64,000 bases of DNA from Inia geoffrensis (lineage: Eukaryota > Chordata > Mammalia > Artiodactyla > Iniidae). Of the stretch, positions 43,871 to 56,610 are shown one piece after another. The stretch is from assembly GCA_036417435.1 (NCBI GenBank), contig CM070904.1:62380408-62444407 (forward strand). The letters are read 5' to 3'. The position numbers and the translations under genes are program-made. The notes under the pieces were generated by a model. It was not told where the DNA came from, did not search any database, and saw only the letters and a program-made list of their open reading frames with translations. Each line of letters starts with the position of its first letter. The stretch's first letter is position 1.

Positions 43871-46780
43871 CCTTATTTGCTACAAGGATTGCAGCAATTA
43901 TAATGGTACATGCCAAGTTTTCTCAATGAGTCTTAAAAAGGAAAACTGATGTGCTAGTCTTGTTAAGGCATCATAGAAAAAGTATGTATTTTGTACTGCC
44001 TCTTTTACACCTCATATTTTAGATTGCTTACTTGGATGTCCAAGTGTATGCTAGACATCCAATTTCCTGCTTACCAAAAAAAAAAAAAGGAAACTCACTC
44101 CATCTATTAAATTCAAAATTCCTAAAAAATTCTTGTGAATGCCAGCACTCTATTTTTGTGTTTATATTAAAAATTTGTGAATAATACAATCACTATCTGT
44201 ACCATCTACAAGAAGATACATAAATCAAACAGATTAATTATAGCAGTTTGTTGCCTTTCTGTCAGAGAAGTACATTCAGGGTCAACTGGCAATTTAATAA
44301 GCTTAGGTTAGAAACCTTTGAAAAGTCTCTAGAATTGTCCGCTCACTCTCTAGTCTCCCTATGTATGTCACAAATTCACTCACTTAAACCAAGAAACTTC
44401 AACCCTCAGTTTCCTTACAAAGAAACTGGAGACTTGGAAGATTTTCCTTTCACGTATTCCAGTGTCTGGTTTTATCCCAAAGCTTCACAGTGGCTATACT
44501 CATATTAATTCTCTAAGACGAGCTGGTTTTCCTTCAGAAATCCCCAAAGTCATGAGAACCCTGCTCCCAGTAGCTCACCAGTACACTTAAAGAACTGTTC
44601 CTCTTTTGACCCGAGTAAGCATTTCTTCATTTTTTTTTTTTTTTTTTTTGCAGGAACAAGTTTTTTTCCCTGTGGGATTTCTCTTGTATATTTAGACTGA
44701 ATATCCACTGCTTACAGCAGCCCAGAGACTCTCCTCTCTCTTGTGGAGCCAGCCCATGCACTACTGCTGTCTAATCACTTCAGGACTGATGGTATCAGCT
44801 TTGGAGTACCTGGGTGCCTTGGAAGGTAACCAACCCAAGCGCTGGCAAGGTTCACTCCTCTCTTCATCTTTTCTGGAGTAGATAAACTAACGTACAACTT
44901 CATTCTGCGGTAAGTGGAATCTGGGAAACAGTTTCAGTATTTATGTAACCCAGACGGGACTTTTTTTTCAAAAGAAAAAATTATGTCACAATACTCTTTG
45001 TTTAAAGTAGGGATTGTTGCTCAAGAAGAAAAAAAGTGAAGCTATTCATCTTCCTGAAGACCCTTTTATTTTCTGTTGCTCAAGTTAATCACAAAGCATC
45101 AGTTTCATTTGAAACTGATTGAAAGTTCAAAATTTCAGAGGGAACTTCTTTTCCAAGAAACCTGGGGCAGTATGATTCAAGGTCTAGCTCTCGGTAGAAA
45201 GGAGACCCGGAACCTCTGTGAATTTGGGGGGTCGGGTATGGGGGTCACACACCCCACAGCAGCACAGCTCCATTGAGCCTTTCCATCCCCTCTTCCTCTC
45301 CTTATATTTACTTTCACTATGTAGCATATAAAATATCCTTTACCTTTGCTTCATGAAATCAAACATGCAATCTTTCATTCTCAGTCATAATCCCAGATTA
45401 ACCTAATTTATTAGTGACAGGTACCCAAACTGGATTTCATACATCTCTGTCCTTCTAAATGCACAAGAAAATGACATCATCTCTTCCCACCCATCGACAA
45501 AGAAACACAGTGGTGAAGACAACTGTACCTAAATGGAAACTGGCTTCAGGAGACTCTACACTCGATGACCAGTGATGAGGGGCCAGCTCTCTGCACCCAC
45601 CCCACCTAAACCAAAGCAGCCAATGAGCACGGCCGGCACAGGAAAGGGAAAAACACTGCTGTGAACCCCTGTCCTGGCAGAGCAGACGGGAATGGTCCAG
45701 GTGTGGCCTGCAAGCCCCCTAGGATCTCCTACGCTCTCCGGATTGTGTGAGTGTCAAGTAGCAGCAAGGATACTTCGGGGAACCTGTGCATTACCAAATC
45801 ATTTTGCTAAAACAGAAAAGATGCAGGAGGGGGACACAAACAGTTTTAAAATTTCTATTTCTCCATACAGACAACATCAAAAATCCTACAATTCAAGTCT
45901 TTGGATATCTCCTTTACATTTTGGACTAGATTTAATCTCAAAACAGTACTCTCTGCCCAATTTAAAAATCGGGACACAGAACAAAAGCATGAACTAAGAA
46001 GAAAGGTAGATGTTTTTTTTTTAAAGACCAGAACCAGACACTGTAACTTGCAGTATGGGGGGAAAAATTAGGAATGAATGGGCAAACTGCCTTTTCTACA
46101 CTCCAGCCAGGGAAGCTGGAGAAGGAGGTCCTCACCTTGAGGCGCGGAGGGTGCCAGTCAGCCCCTGCTCTGCTTGTCTCTGCAACCCAGTAGCTGCTGC
46201 CAGTTACATAAGAATTATTCAAATTACACCATCATCCTACTTTTAGGAGAACTTCCAGTACCAAGCAAATTAGGAAGAGATGCAGACCTAAAAAACAATT
46301 TAATCCTGCCTGAATACATTTTTCGAAAGGTAATATGTAAATTGTAAATACTGAAGCCAGAATTTATCCATTAAAATCTTAGACAGGTTATCTCACTCTG
46401 CTGTCCCCAGAAATACACATGGAAACTTGGCCTGTATCACCTGCATCGGAGACTCGAACTTCATCTTCGTTCCTTCTTACTGTAAAATCCAAACATACCT
46501 TGCGATAATAGCTGATGTGCAAATGCCCGCTAGCAGTTATCTTTCTAGAAAGAGACAAAGTGTCAAGAATAATACTTTTCTCTTAATTGAGGGGAGTAGG
46601 CTTAGCCATTTGTTTACCTGTTTTAGTTGGGGCTGTAATATGTGATCGTTTTACTATCAAATTTACCTAGACAATCTTTAAAAAGAGCAAAATAAGCGAA
46701 ATAAGCTAAAGGGAGAACACCATTTTAAACCATGACAGCCTACTGCAAACATTTTTTTCTAGAGAACTGAGTGTTATTCA
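43871..46780. other. Unassigned intronic DNA
   Basis: A 9-bp perfect hairpin (TTGGATGTC at 44032-44040, GACATCCAA at 44054-44062, 13-nt loop) lies upstream of an A tract at about 44076. A T tract lies at about 44631-44650. No exon or RNA gene recognised. Confidence 0.4.
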
Positions 46781-46784
46781 CCAT

Positions 46785-46970
46785 ACCGATGGCTAACATT
46801 GTTGAGCATTTATCGTGTCTTTTGGTACCAAGCTAGGTGCTTTATATGTATTCTTTCATTTAATCACACTAAGGGAGGTATAATTTTCACCATTTTACAG
46901 CTGAGAAAACAGAAGTTAAGAGATTTTCCCAACATCACTGAGGAGGTGGCCGTCTGGATGTGAAACATGG
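46785..46970 (-). mobile_element. MIR SINE
   Basis: GCTAACATTGTTGAGCATTT, TTTATATGTATTCTTTCATT, CACCATTTTACAGCTGAGAA and AACAGAAGTTAAGAG follow the reverse MIR. Confidence 0.78.
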
Positions 46971-48491
46971 TCTGACAACCTCTTTAGGAGCTAAGCAGAA
47001 GAGAAAGGAGGCGTTAAGGGAGGGGTGTGCCATTGAGTTTCACTGAATTGGGGGCCTTATTTGATACACAGTTGCTCTACCTAAAGACTCTTTTTTGAAA
47101 AAAATGACCTTTGCCGTGAATATTCTGCCTATGTCATGGTTACTAAAAATCTTCCTAATACCCATCAATAAAACATAACCAAAAGGGTTTTGGCTCAAGA
47201 AACTGGTTGCAAAACAGTGGAACTTAGTGATAAGTGTCCTTTTACCCCGATCCCAACGGTACAGCATGACTGTGAAGGAATATCGCTAGAAAACACTCAG
47301 GCAACATGCTTTCCTTTAGATCTTCTCAGTACGTGGTATTTTAATCTAAACAAAAATTTAACACTTACTAACATGGTTATTTCTACATTTGAATTAAAGA
47401 ATAAATCTGCTTCCCTGGCCTGTAAGCCCCTTGAGGACATGTAACCACACCCTGCCTGACTATCCCACCCTGTACAGCACAGAGCTTGGACCAAGCACTT
47501 TATGTACGTGGTGAGGGAAAAAACATGGACTGGCATATGTTAGAAACCATGCAACAGTTGCAGGCCTTTAACTGCTGTATGTTGAACAGCTCTGGGGTAT
47601 AAAGAGGTGAGAGGAGTTGGCCAGGGCTGGATGATGGCAGAGTCTGTCTTAGAGAGGAGTTTGATATCTGGGGCAAAATGCATCAATCATACCCTTTTCG
47701 TAGCTGAAACCAGATCTCTATTTTCACTGAAATCTATTATATTTCCTCTCCAGACTTGTAGCATCTCTGGAACAATCTCGCAACTCTATGACAGGTGGAC
47801 TTTTAAAATTCCTAGTTTAAGACTTCAAAAACACCAGGGATGCTGGACAAATTATGATTGACAGTGAGAATTATAATTCAGAGAAAAAGATGAGTCCTAA
47901 TAATCTTAATCGTATTGCCTTTGGATACCTGAGATATGTGGGTATCTGTCTTTTCAAAACAGATTAATCAGAATTACTATAAACCTTCAAGAAGATATAA
48001 TCACTCTGGGATCCTCCTGCCTTTGGTAATGGCCACATCTGGTCAGGCAGTTGTTATTCATTCTTGCCGGGATTTGCGTTATTAGACTCTCAATTGAAAA
48101 ATGACACCTTCACTCCAATCCTTTTAATTGATTTTTAACCTTAGAGAAGTGTACGACAGAGAGTTATTTAGAGGACTAACTTCTTAATGGAGCCATCTGA
48201 GTATTTTGATAAAATTCTCTCGGATGAACCACCAATCACACCCACCGCCCCCTCAACTGCAGCACGGCTTTAGAAGAATAGACAGAGAAAATGCTACTCC
48301 TTGAAATGAACCGCATCCCTTTAAAAAAAGTTAATTAAATATAAGTATCACCATCCTAATACAATTCAAATGTCATTAGTTTCTGTCAGGAAATTTAAAA
48401 CTTAGATTTGTATAGTAACTATAATGTTACATTTGTATATTAAGCGATACCGAAGTTAAAGATAAAATATAAATGGGGAGAAAGTGGGAAA
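46971..48491 (+). mobile_element. Mostly unassigned intron with an L2 fragment at about 47405-47495
   Basis: CCTGTAAGCCCCTTGAGGAC and CCCTGTACAGCACAGAGCTT fit the L2 terminal region. The rest of the interval shows no named repeat or exon. Confidence 0.5.
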
Positions 48492-48924
48492 TGGCTGGAT
48501 TCGTTTCCTAAGGCTGCTGTAACAAATCACCACAAACCTAGTGGCTTACAACAGCAGATGTTTATTGTCTCACAGTCCGGGAGGCCAGAAGTCGTCAATC
48601 CAGGTGTCAGCAGGGCAATGCTCCCCCGACGGCTCTAAGGGAGGCTTGCTTCCTGCTCTCCTAATTTCTGGTAGCTCCTGCAGTTCTTGCCTCGAGGTAG
48701 CGTAATTTCAATCTGCCTCTGCCTTCACGTGGTCAGCTCTCTGTGTCTCTCCTCTTCTTAGAAGGACACCGGTCATTGGACTTAGGGCCCACTCTAATTC
48801 TGCTCTGATTGTATCTCAAGACCCTTAACTAATTACATCTGCAAAGATCTTATTTCCAAATTAAGTCACATTCTGAAGTTCTGGTTAGACACGAATTTTG
48901 GGGCACGCTATTCAACCCACTACA
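48492..48924 (-). mobile_element. MLT1-like MaLR LTR (solo)
   Basis: On the minus strand it runs TGTAGTGGGTTGAATAG, CCCCAAAATTCGTG, GAATGTGACTTAATTTGG, AGATCTTTGCAGATGTAATT, CGGTGTCCTTCTAAGAAG, GGCCTCCCGGACTGTGAGAC, ending with TTTGTTACAGCAGCCTTAGG. This matches the MLT1 LTR order from memory. No internal region was recognised next to it. Confidence 0.82.
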
Positions 48925-49374
48925 GTGACTTTCTCTAAAGGCAGATTTTGACCCTCCTAACCTTACTTCTCCTAAATTTACTTATGTAATCAGAACATGT
49001 ACAGAGAATTACTTTACATCTGTACCCACTATAACACCGATTAATTCTTTAACCATAATTATATCCAGAAAGAAACTTATGTGTCATCTTGTCCAACCTC
49101 ATATCCAAAGTAAGATTTCTCTCTATGGCACAGAGATGGGGGGTGAAGGTGGGGGGCCATTACAAGACAGCAGATGCCCCAGTTTATTTCTAAACCACTT
49201 CTAGTTGCCACAGCATACAAGTCTAGCCTCCTCTTCTTTTATCCAAATTTAAATCTTTAATGATAACTATCACCCCCCCCCCAAAGGTATTCCTTTAAAC
49301 CTCCTGACAAGCAACAATAACCGAACAACTTCTTTGACCTAGACAACTCCTAAGGAGGTAGTAAAGCAGTAACG

Positions 49375-49600
49375 GTTGAAAGGATGGATTCTGAAATCAG
49401 ACTGCCTCAAGTTCAGATCTACCACTGCCACTCACCATGACCTAAGGCAAATTATCTCTGAATCTCACCTCTTCATCTGTAAAGTAAGGATGAGACTGTC
49501 TATGCTAGCGCACAGAGTAGTTGTGAAGGCAGCACAAGCTAATCACTGCTGGGCCCCTAGTGAAATGCCAAGCTTGGAAGAAGTGCTTAATGACTGACAG
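49375..49600 (+). mobile_element. MIR SINE, near full length
   Basis: GGTTGAAAGGATGGATTCTG, CAGACTGCCTCAAGTTCAGA, CACCTCTTCATCTGTAAAGT, GTAGTTGTGAAGG and GAAGTGCTTAATGACTGAC cover tRNA-related, core and 3' parts in order. The 73-aa ORF here is MIR translation. Confidence 0.8.
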
Positions 49601-52107
49601 CTACACTTGAGTCCATCCTTCTCAGCGTTCCTCTCGCAACTTGGTACCCAGATGGCCAAGAGGGCTCTGCTCAGTACAGACACCACCAGTCCTAAGCTTG
49701 AAACTGACTTATACAGGTAAGTAGCTTCTCAATCCCCCTTCCTCCTACTCTGAGGCTCCTTTGCAAAGCCACAGTAAAGAAGAAAATGGAGAAAACTGAA
49801 AATGAAAATGACCCTGTGGCCTCAAAAGTGGAAGATGCTGCGAAAGGCAAGGGAAACTGGAGGAGCTGATTCCCCAGGAAAGGCTCCCTGGAAAGGCTGG
49901 CGAACCAAAATTTTCCTATTCCCTGGGCCTTTTCATTTGGGTGAGTTTTACACTTAAAATTCCAACTAGAGGTGCATCTGGGTTAGGGCCCCTCTTTTAA
50001 AATCCCCAAACTTCTTGAATCTGATGTGGTAAAACAGTCATCACCTAAAACAGTTGAGATGAGCATCACAAGGGAACTTAAAGATGTGCATATATTCCAT
50101 TAGAGGTGCCTAACTTTTGTTATCTTCAACCTTCAGAGAGAGAGGAGGGAGAGTGCAAAAGGCCACTCGATTTACGTTTTTCACTATGATTGTTAGAAGT
50201 GAGAAAGGCATTCTCTTCCTCTACTGAACGTACCATACGATAACCCTTTGCTCAACAGAGACTCAGAACTGAAGCTGGCAACATCATTTCTAAAATTCCA
50301 TTAGAAGACCATGGGCTTTGGGGCTAACCGAAGAATCTAGCCATTATTAATAACATTTCGACTGGCAAACCTAGGAACCAGTTCACCAAATACAATGTTT
50401 CTATGGGAAACAAAAAAAGTGCTCTGATTTTTAAAATTTCAACTTACAGATGAACTTTTGGATGAGAACTTTTAATACTCATGCAGTAGGATGACTTCAT
50501 TTCTTAATCTAAATACTCAATTTTTATTAATTGTAGGTAAAACGACACCAACAGTCTAGGCAGCTTAAGCAGCTGGCTAATTCATTTGGGGTCAAACCAA
50601 CCACACAGGTCTTTTCACATACCTAGTTGGACGTATTCGATTTCCCTCAGAATTTTTCTTTTAACTGAACGGCACGATTTTATGATTATTCCCATTAACC
50701 CTCTTTTTGTTAACTGGTGCCTATCTTCCAGTGTACTGGTATCCTTCTGCTAACTGACATTCTCTGTAGTGCACCATTCCTCCCAGCTGGACGTCACCTG
50801 AAGAATTGAGAGGCATGTTTTCTACGTGGTGTACAAGTTGCTGCTTTCAACAAATTTTATCTCAGGATATTTACTGTCTGTTTTTTCAAATCCTAAGACT
50901 ACCCCCACCTCTTGACTTTCCGGGCTGCTTTTTCCCTCTTAGCTAGAGACAGAGCTATATATGATTGTCAATATCAAAGTTACAAATATCAAAAGACTAC
51001 CAATCGTGGCTTTAGGAAATGGGGCTGGGGAGGCGGCAATGATGGGGAAAACACTGAGGCAAGTGAGATTACACTAACTACTCTTTTTCTCTTAATGGTT
51101 CTTTTTGCCCTATTCCCTTAAGAGGGCTGAATAAAAATCGAGTAAATCTCTAAATTTTATTAGCAAGAGCTTTTAATTACCAAATGTCGTTTCCTAAAAT
51201 TAACAAGAACTGCCAAGGTTTGTGGGCTGTGGCTAAGCAAGCAGAAAAGATGCACGTGGAAGTGCAAGGAGCCAGATGCCACTGTCTGATGGGCTGGTCC
51301 TTTGCTTGCTTCTGATTAGACAGCTGTCTAGCTGTGGTGGGGGGTGGGGGAGTGTCTCAGCAATGGTGTGAGACCTGGAACCTTTCTCATCCCTGCTGCC
51401 AATGGCAGTCTTGCCCACTCGGTGCGTAGAGGAGAGATGCTGAGAAAAAGGGTCAACAAAGCAAAGAAAATGGAAACCCACTCTCATCATACACATACAG
51501 TTAGGTAGACTATGAGACGCTCAGGAATCTCTCCTCCCTGCCATGTCCTCTCCCCCAACGAGTACACAGAACTAGCAGCATTTGCACCTCCTCCCACACC
51601 CCCCACCCCCAACACACATATACACCCTAGGCAGTTGCTTAAAAAACATGCCTGGCAAAAATTTTACTGGGGAAAAAAAGAAACAGCTTTCTGTGTGCTA
51701 GATTTTGAAGATTTTCATCTGGTCCCTGAGGTGTATGGCTGGCCCCGGCATCTTAGCTGGCTCAGCACTTCTACAGACTGACCTCTGAAACCGTTTCCAG
51801 TTTCCCATAGGAACGCAGAATGGCTCAACTGCGTCAGCCCAGCTGGTCCAGTGCTCTGGCCAACCAAGGTTGCAAGGGACATGGGCTGTTAGCTTTTCTG
51901 ATGCCAGCCTTGGGAGATATATCCCAATTTTTCTCTGGACCCAGTTTTGACTCAGTTGCTCATGCATCTGTCATTCTCTTACTTGGCACCCATTTACATT
52001 TCCTGCCTACATCACCCCTGGACTTAAAAGATCACTGCTTTATAGGCTAGCTCATTCTTTATCACTGAAGATGCCCACAGGCAGAGCTTTTCTGAGGAAT
52101 ATTTCAC
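49601..52107. other. Unassigned intronic DNA
   Basis: Repeat-poor. Short ORFs at 51233-51496, 51512-51781 and 51698-51967 overlap on both strands and lack coding support. Confidence 0.45.
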
Positions 52108-52108
52108 C

Positions 52109-52262
52109 CAGTGGTCCTCAGATTTTAGTGAGCTTCTTAGTCACCTAGAGACCTTAAAACGCCCCTGTAGTGTCTGAGCAAGTGAGCTAGTGGGACCCAA
52201 TAATTTACCTTTTTAATAAGCACTCCAGGAGATTCTGATGCCAGTGGTCCAGGGACCACACT
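52109..52262. mobile_element. MER5-like hAT MITE
   Basis: Starts CAGTGGTCCTCAGATTTT, contains CACTCCAGGAGATTCTGATG and ends CAGTGGTCCAGGGACCACAC, the layout of Charlie-type MITEs. Confidence 0.6.
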
Positions 52263-52447
52263 TCAGGATATGCCTACATAAACAGTAGAACAAAGAGAGC
52301 ACATCTCTGAGACTCAGAGACCTTGGTGTCCCTCCTACTCTGGAAGGTTTATGCTATGGCCTCTACAGCTAATCTGAGTCTTCAGGGCACTGAGGCCCCT
52401 ACCCACTTACGCCCCAGCACCCTGGCTGTGACCGCCCTACTCGCAGA

Positions 52448-52463
52448 GCAGCCGCCATCTTGT
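52448..52463 (-). promoter_or_regulatory. YY1-like motif
   Basis: GCAGCCGCCATCTTGTC on plus reads GACAAGATGGCGGCTGC on minus, a full match to the YY1 consensus AAGATGGCGGC. It sits in a locally GC-richer segment with a 125-aa ORF (52323-52700). Occupancy cannot be told from sequence. Confidence 0.4.
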
Positions 52464-52700
52464 CCCCTTGCTCCCCACAGGGTTTATCTTTCAGCTCTTC
52501 CAAATGACACGGGATCCTTGGACTTGCCGGCAGGAAAAGGCGTCTCCGGTTCTAAAACTGCACACTCTCTAGTCACACCCTCTAGATCCTCTTTTCCATC
52601 AGCTGATCCAAGCAATTTCTGGTTCCCTGATCTGACACTTCTTACTAACCCTCCCTCAGATGTGAGAGGTTTTCGTGGCTTCTCACTAACAGTCATATAG

Positions 52701-54366
52701 AGAGTTCAATGCCCAGCTCTACATACATTTCACTGAGTACAAAGAAATGTCAACTCATCGGCTCAGAGGATCCCCCCCGGGAAGAGGCCTTCCACAGTGC
52801 ATCTCCTACACAGTTACAAGACAACATCTTTCTGTTCCCATTCGGAGTCAGGGAGTCGATTCCACACGTGTTCATTTTACAAACTGTCTCAATCCTTACT
52901 TTGGTTTATGTGACTATTTGCAGAAAACAAACAAACTTCAGAAAGTGGCTGCTTTTATAAACCCAATGGCCTCATTCTGGGCAGAAATGTACCTTCCCCG
53001 ACACATACCACTGCCAGTCACTGATAAATTCTTGCCGAAATAATAACTGATAAGTATGCCTAACTTCACACGCTGAGGTAGTTCTGAAAAATTCTGCATG
53101 AGCAAATCCATGTCCTGAATGCAGTAAGGAAATAGGATTTTTAAAGAAAACCTGAAAATGAAAGCAGCAAATACTGTGCCCCAAATATGCATGTAAAACA
53201 CTCTGCTCCATAAACACTATGCTGCAAAGAAATACAGTTTCCAAGTGCTCAGAGATCTTAAAACAACCTAGCTGGTAATGAGAAACACACACAAACAAGA
53301 AGTTAGAACAATTCGGCAAATAAGCAACAATTATATATAATGAAGAATACTTTGGTAAAGAGAAATAACATTTAGTTGTTTTTTAAAAGATTGGTGCCAT
53401 CAAGATGTGTCCTTAGTATCTGTCAAAAAAAAGAGGGGAGGCGAAGAAAGAAAGAAAAAGTGAAAGAAAGAATAACAAAAGTGAGGCACCTCTAATGGAA
53501 TGTATGAATAGCTTTAAATTTTTTGTATAAGACTCAAGAAGCTTTGATACGGCTTCACATTCTTACAGAACTACAGCTCTATGATAGCTTTCAAAACAAA
53601 CTTAAAAATGGCAAGAATCTCCCTGTTCCGAAGGACTTACCTAATAACTTCAGGAACTCACTTCCATTCCAAGTCCCTAGAGGTAACCTGATGCCTTAAC
53701 CTGATGCGATTCATCCCTTTCTGAGTATGAAGGGCATTACTGCTTCTCCACACCACCACATACACATCCCAGCTGAGATGCGGTCGATGGAAAACCATCA
53801 CATCAAAATCCTGCTCTAATGTAATAGCAGGAACTGCAGAAAAGGGAGATGACAGAGATTATCTTCCTGGAAGAGGGAGACCTTGAACTTCAACTTCCAG
53901 AAGAAAGGAAAGTGAGCTTTGCCGATGAGAGGATGGAGTTTCATGGCCATCTGTGATAGCCTAACAAAAGACTGGTGGAGAGGAAGGATAAAGAGACTTC
54001 AAGAAGCAAGGAAAGTACTTTTGACTGGGATGGCAGGTATGGACTTGAGCAAAGCAGATCAGGGACAGAGCAGTTAGCTCCTCAAGGTCCTTGACGATTA
54101 TGGCTGGAAATGGACGCATCCGTGGCTATTTACATGTTTAGGCTATTTCTGTAAAGAAGTATCTTTTATCTTACAGGTGAAAAACAACAACAAAATAAGA
54201 CATTTCCTTATATGCTATGCACAAGAGGGCCACCAGTGTAACACTTGTGTTATGAAAGCCAAAGTGACCACGAGTGAGTCACGAAGCATTTTAGCTTTAT
54301 TTGGGGTCCACCAGTGTACCCAACTGATGAGCTTCACTCAAGATGAAGGAATGTCTGGTACCAGGT
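52701..54366. other. Unassigned intronic DNA with a purine-rich patch
   Basis: GAAAGAAAGAAAAAGTGAAAG-type sequence lies at about 53440-53475. No exon or named repeat recognised. Confidence 0.45.
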
Positions 54367-54765
54367 TGTTGCTCCCCCACCCGCCCCCCCAAAAAACCCC
54401 ACATACACTGAAGTCCTAACCCCCAGTATCTTAGAATGTGACCTTATTTTGAGATAGAGTCTTTACAAAGGTAATGGAGTTAAGATGAGTTCATTAGGGT
54501 GGACTCTTAACATGGCTGGTGTCCTTATTACAAGGCAAAATCTGGACACAGAGACAGACATTCACACAGGGAGAATGTCATGTGAAGACGGGAGTTAGGA
54601 GAGAGGCCTGAATAGGTTCTTCCCTAACACCTTCAGAGGGAGTACGGCCCTGCCAACACCTTGGTCTTCGACTTCTATCTTCCAGAACTGTGAGAAAATG
54701 AATTTCTACCGTTTAAGAACTCAGCTTGTGGAACTTTGTTATGGCAGCCCTAGCAAGCTAAGCCA
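54367..54765 (+). mobile_element. MLT1-like MaLR LTR (solo)
   Basis: CCCCCCAAAAAACCCC, GAATGTGACCTTATTTTGAG, GGTGTCCTTATTACAAGG, GGGAGAATGTCATGTGAAGA, CTTCCAGAACTGTGAGAAAA and TTTGTTATGGCAGCCCTAGC follow the MLT1 LTR order. It is opposite in orientation to the copy at 48.5 kb and separately diverged. Confidence 0.83.
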
Positions 54766-54977
54766 AAACATATTTTTAAAGAAAAAAAAATAAACATTTT
54801 ACTCCTAGGATGCTATTTCTATTTTATCACGGCTCTCTTGTCTCACCATTTCAGAATTATGACCAAGATTTAGGGATTCAAAATACACAAAAAAAAACAA
54901 ACATGACCAAGGTAGTATTGATTACATAGATACATGAAGGAAGCCTCCCCGAATACAACCAAACAAAATATCTGGTC

Positions 54978-55347
54978 AAGGTTGAGCCTTTAGGGCTTCT
55001 CTGGTGGCGCAGTGGCCAATGCAGGGGACACGGGTTCGAGCCCCGGTCCAGGAAGATCCCACATGCCGAGGTGCAACTAAGCCCATGTGCCACAACTGCT
55101 GAGCCTGCGCTCTATAGAGCCCGTGAGCCACAACTACTGAAGCTCGTATGCCACAACTACTGAGCCCGCGTGCCTAGAGCCCGTGCTCTGCAACAAGAGA
55201 AGCCACTGCAATAAGAAGCCCACGCACCACAACGAAGAGTAGCCCCCGCTCGACACAACTAGAGAAAGCCCGCGCCCAACAACAAAGACCCAACTCAGCC
55301 AAAAATAAATAAATTTATTAAAAAAAAAAAAAAAGATTGAGCCTTTA
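54978..55347 (+). mobile_element. Long-form CHR SINE with a deletion in the tRNA-like head
   Basis: AAGGTTGAGCCTTTA (54978-54992) and AAGATTGAGCCTTTA (55333-55347) flank it. The head GGCTTCTCTGGTGGCGCAG is followed directly by CCAATGCAGGGGACACG, so about 17 bp between the A-box region and the usual CTGCCAATG are missing. The rest matches the 32.2-kb copy. Confidence 0.92.
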
Positions 55348-55526
55348 ATCCAAAACCTTCTAATCAAAGCTAAGAATCAAACCTACACTCACTTGGTTTT
55401 ACTCTGTCTACTCTATTTTGATGGTGCTAATAAGTATCATTACTATCTGGTTTGAGTATCATTTTCTTTCAGTTGGTTCTGCGCACCTTTTGGTAAAAGA
55501 GCCAACGAATAAAGGATTCCATAAAT

Positions 55527-55749
55527 CAGGGGTGGTCTGGACAGCAAACTACTGTCCAGAGGCCAAATCCCATTTGCCACTTGCTTTTGTAAACAAAGTT
55601 TACTGGAACACAGCCCATCCGAATGCATTATCCATGGCAGCTTTGAAGCCACAGGTAGTGCTAAGTAATTGTGACAGAGCCCTTACGGCCTGCAAAGCCT
55701 AAAATATTTACTATTGGGCCCTTCACAGACAACTGTATGCTGACCCCAG
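55527..55749 (+). mobile_element. hAT-type MITE with CAGGGGT/ACCCC ends
   Basis: CAGGGGTGGTCTGGACAGC, CCAGAGGCCAAATCCC, TTGTAAACAAAGTTTACTGG, CTGCAAAGCCTAAAATATTT and CTGACCCC match a common mammalian hAT MITE in order. The ORFs here (55418-55702) are incidental. Confidence 0.78.
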
Positions 55750-56294
55750 TTGTAGATAGTCTGTGAAATGTACGAGCAATTTTTAGGTAAACCTTTATCT
55801 GTTGTTTCCCTTGATTGTCAACAATCCCAGCTCCACAAGTGATGTTCTCCAACCTTACTTCATACCTTTGACTTGTGAACAATGAAAAGAAGAGCCTCTT
55901 AGAAACTGAAATAGTACCATTTTTGCCTGAATTTCTCTTTGTGCTCTCTGGCTCTTCCACACCCCTCTTAGAGAACTAAACCAAATTTGGCAATGAATTA
56001 ATGCCAAGAATGTGGAAGACATACTTCCGTTTCTTCTCTGCTTTATGCCCTAATAAGCAGCGTAATACAGTCAATTGAAGGGTAGGGTAACTCTAATGTC
56101 ACAATCGACAAAATGGATCAGCCAATTGAGAACGTTGTTTCTATCTGGAATCAAATCAAATGCACCTAAAAGTCAAATGATATAAATTAAGGTCAATCGG
56201 AGCATGAGAGCTATAGGTTAGACATGTTCTTACACCATGCACTTCTTAAACAGCTACACCTCTCAAGCCACTAATTCATTTCTACCTTGTATAG
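55750..56294. other. Unassigned intronic DNA
   Basis: No repeat or exon recognised. Confidence 0.4.
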
Positions 56295-56610
56295 TTATTT
56301 ATCCACCTGTTCCACAGCCCCTATTTCACTACAACATGGAGAAATAAAATCATCAATTTCTTACTCCCTTCAGGGCCTAACACAGTGCTTAGCCCATACT
56401 GGTCTCTAAAATATTGATGGAATGAATAATAATCCAAGCTGGATTTGTTTGAAAAGGTTCAAACTGCACTATGGCCTGGATACATGTGTTCTAGTCCTGG
56501 CTTTGTTACAAATAAGCTGTGTGATGTTGAAACATCCTCAACTCTAACATGAGTACTTACAAAAGTGTATCTCTTAAGGTCCTTTCAGCATTAATATTCT
56601 ATGCTTCTTC
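56295..56610 (+). mobile_element. L2 3' fragment followed by a MIR3-like fragment
   Basis: About 56360-56425 reads GGGCCTAACACAGTGCTTAG then AATATTGATGGAATGAATAA (L2). About 56470-56605 reads TGTTCTAGTCCTGGCTTTGT, AAGCTGTGTGATG and TCTTAAGGTCCTTTCAGC (MIR). Confidence 0.6.
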
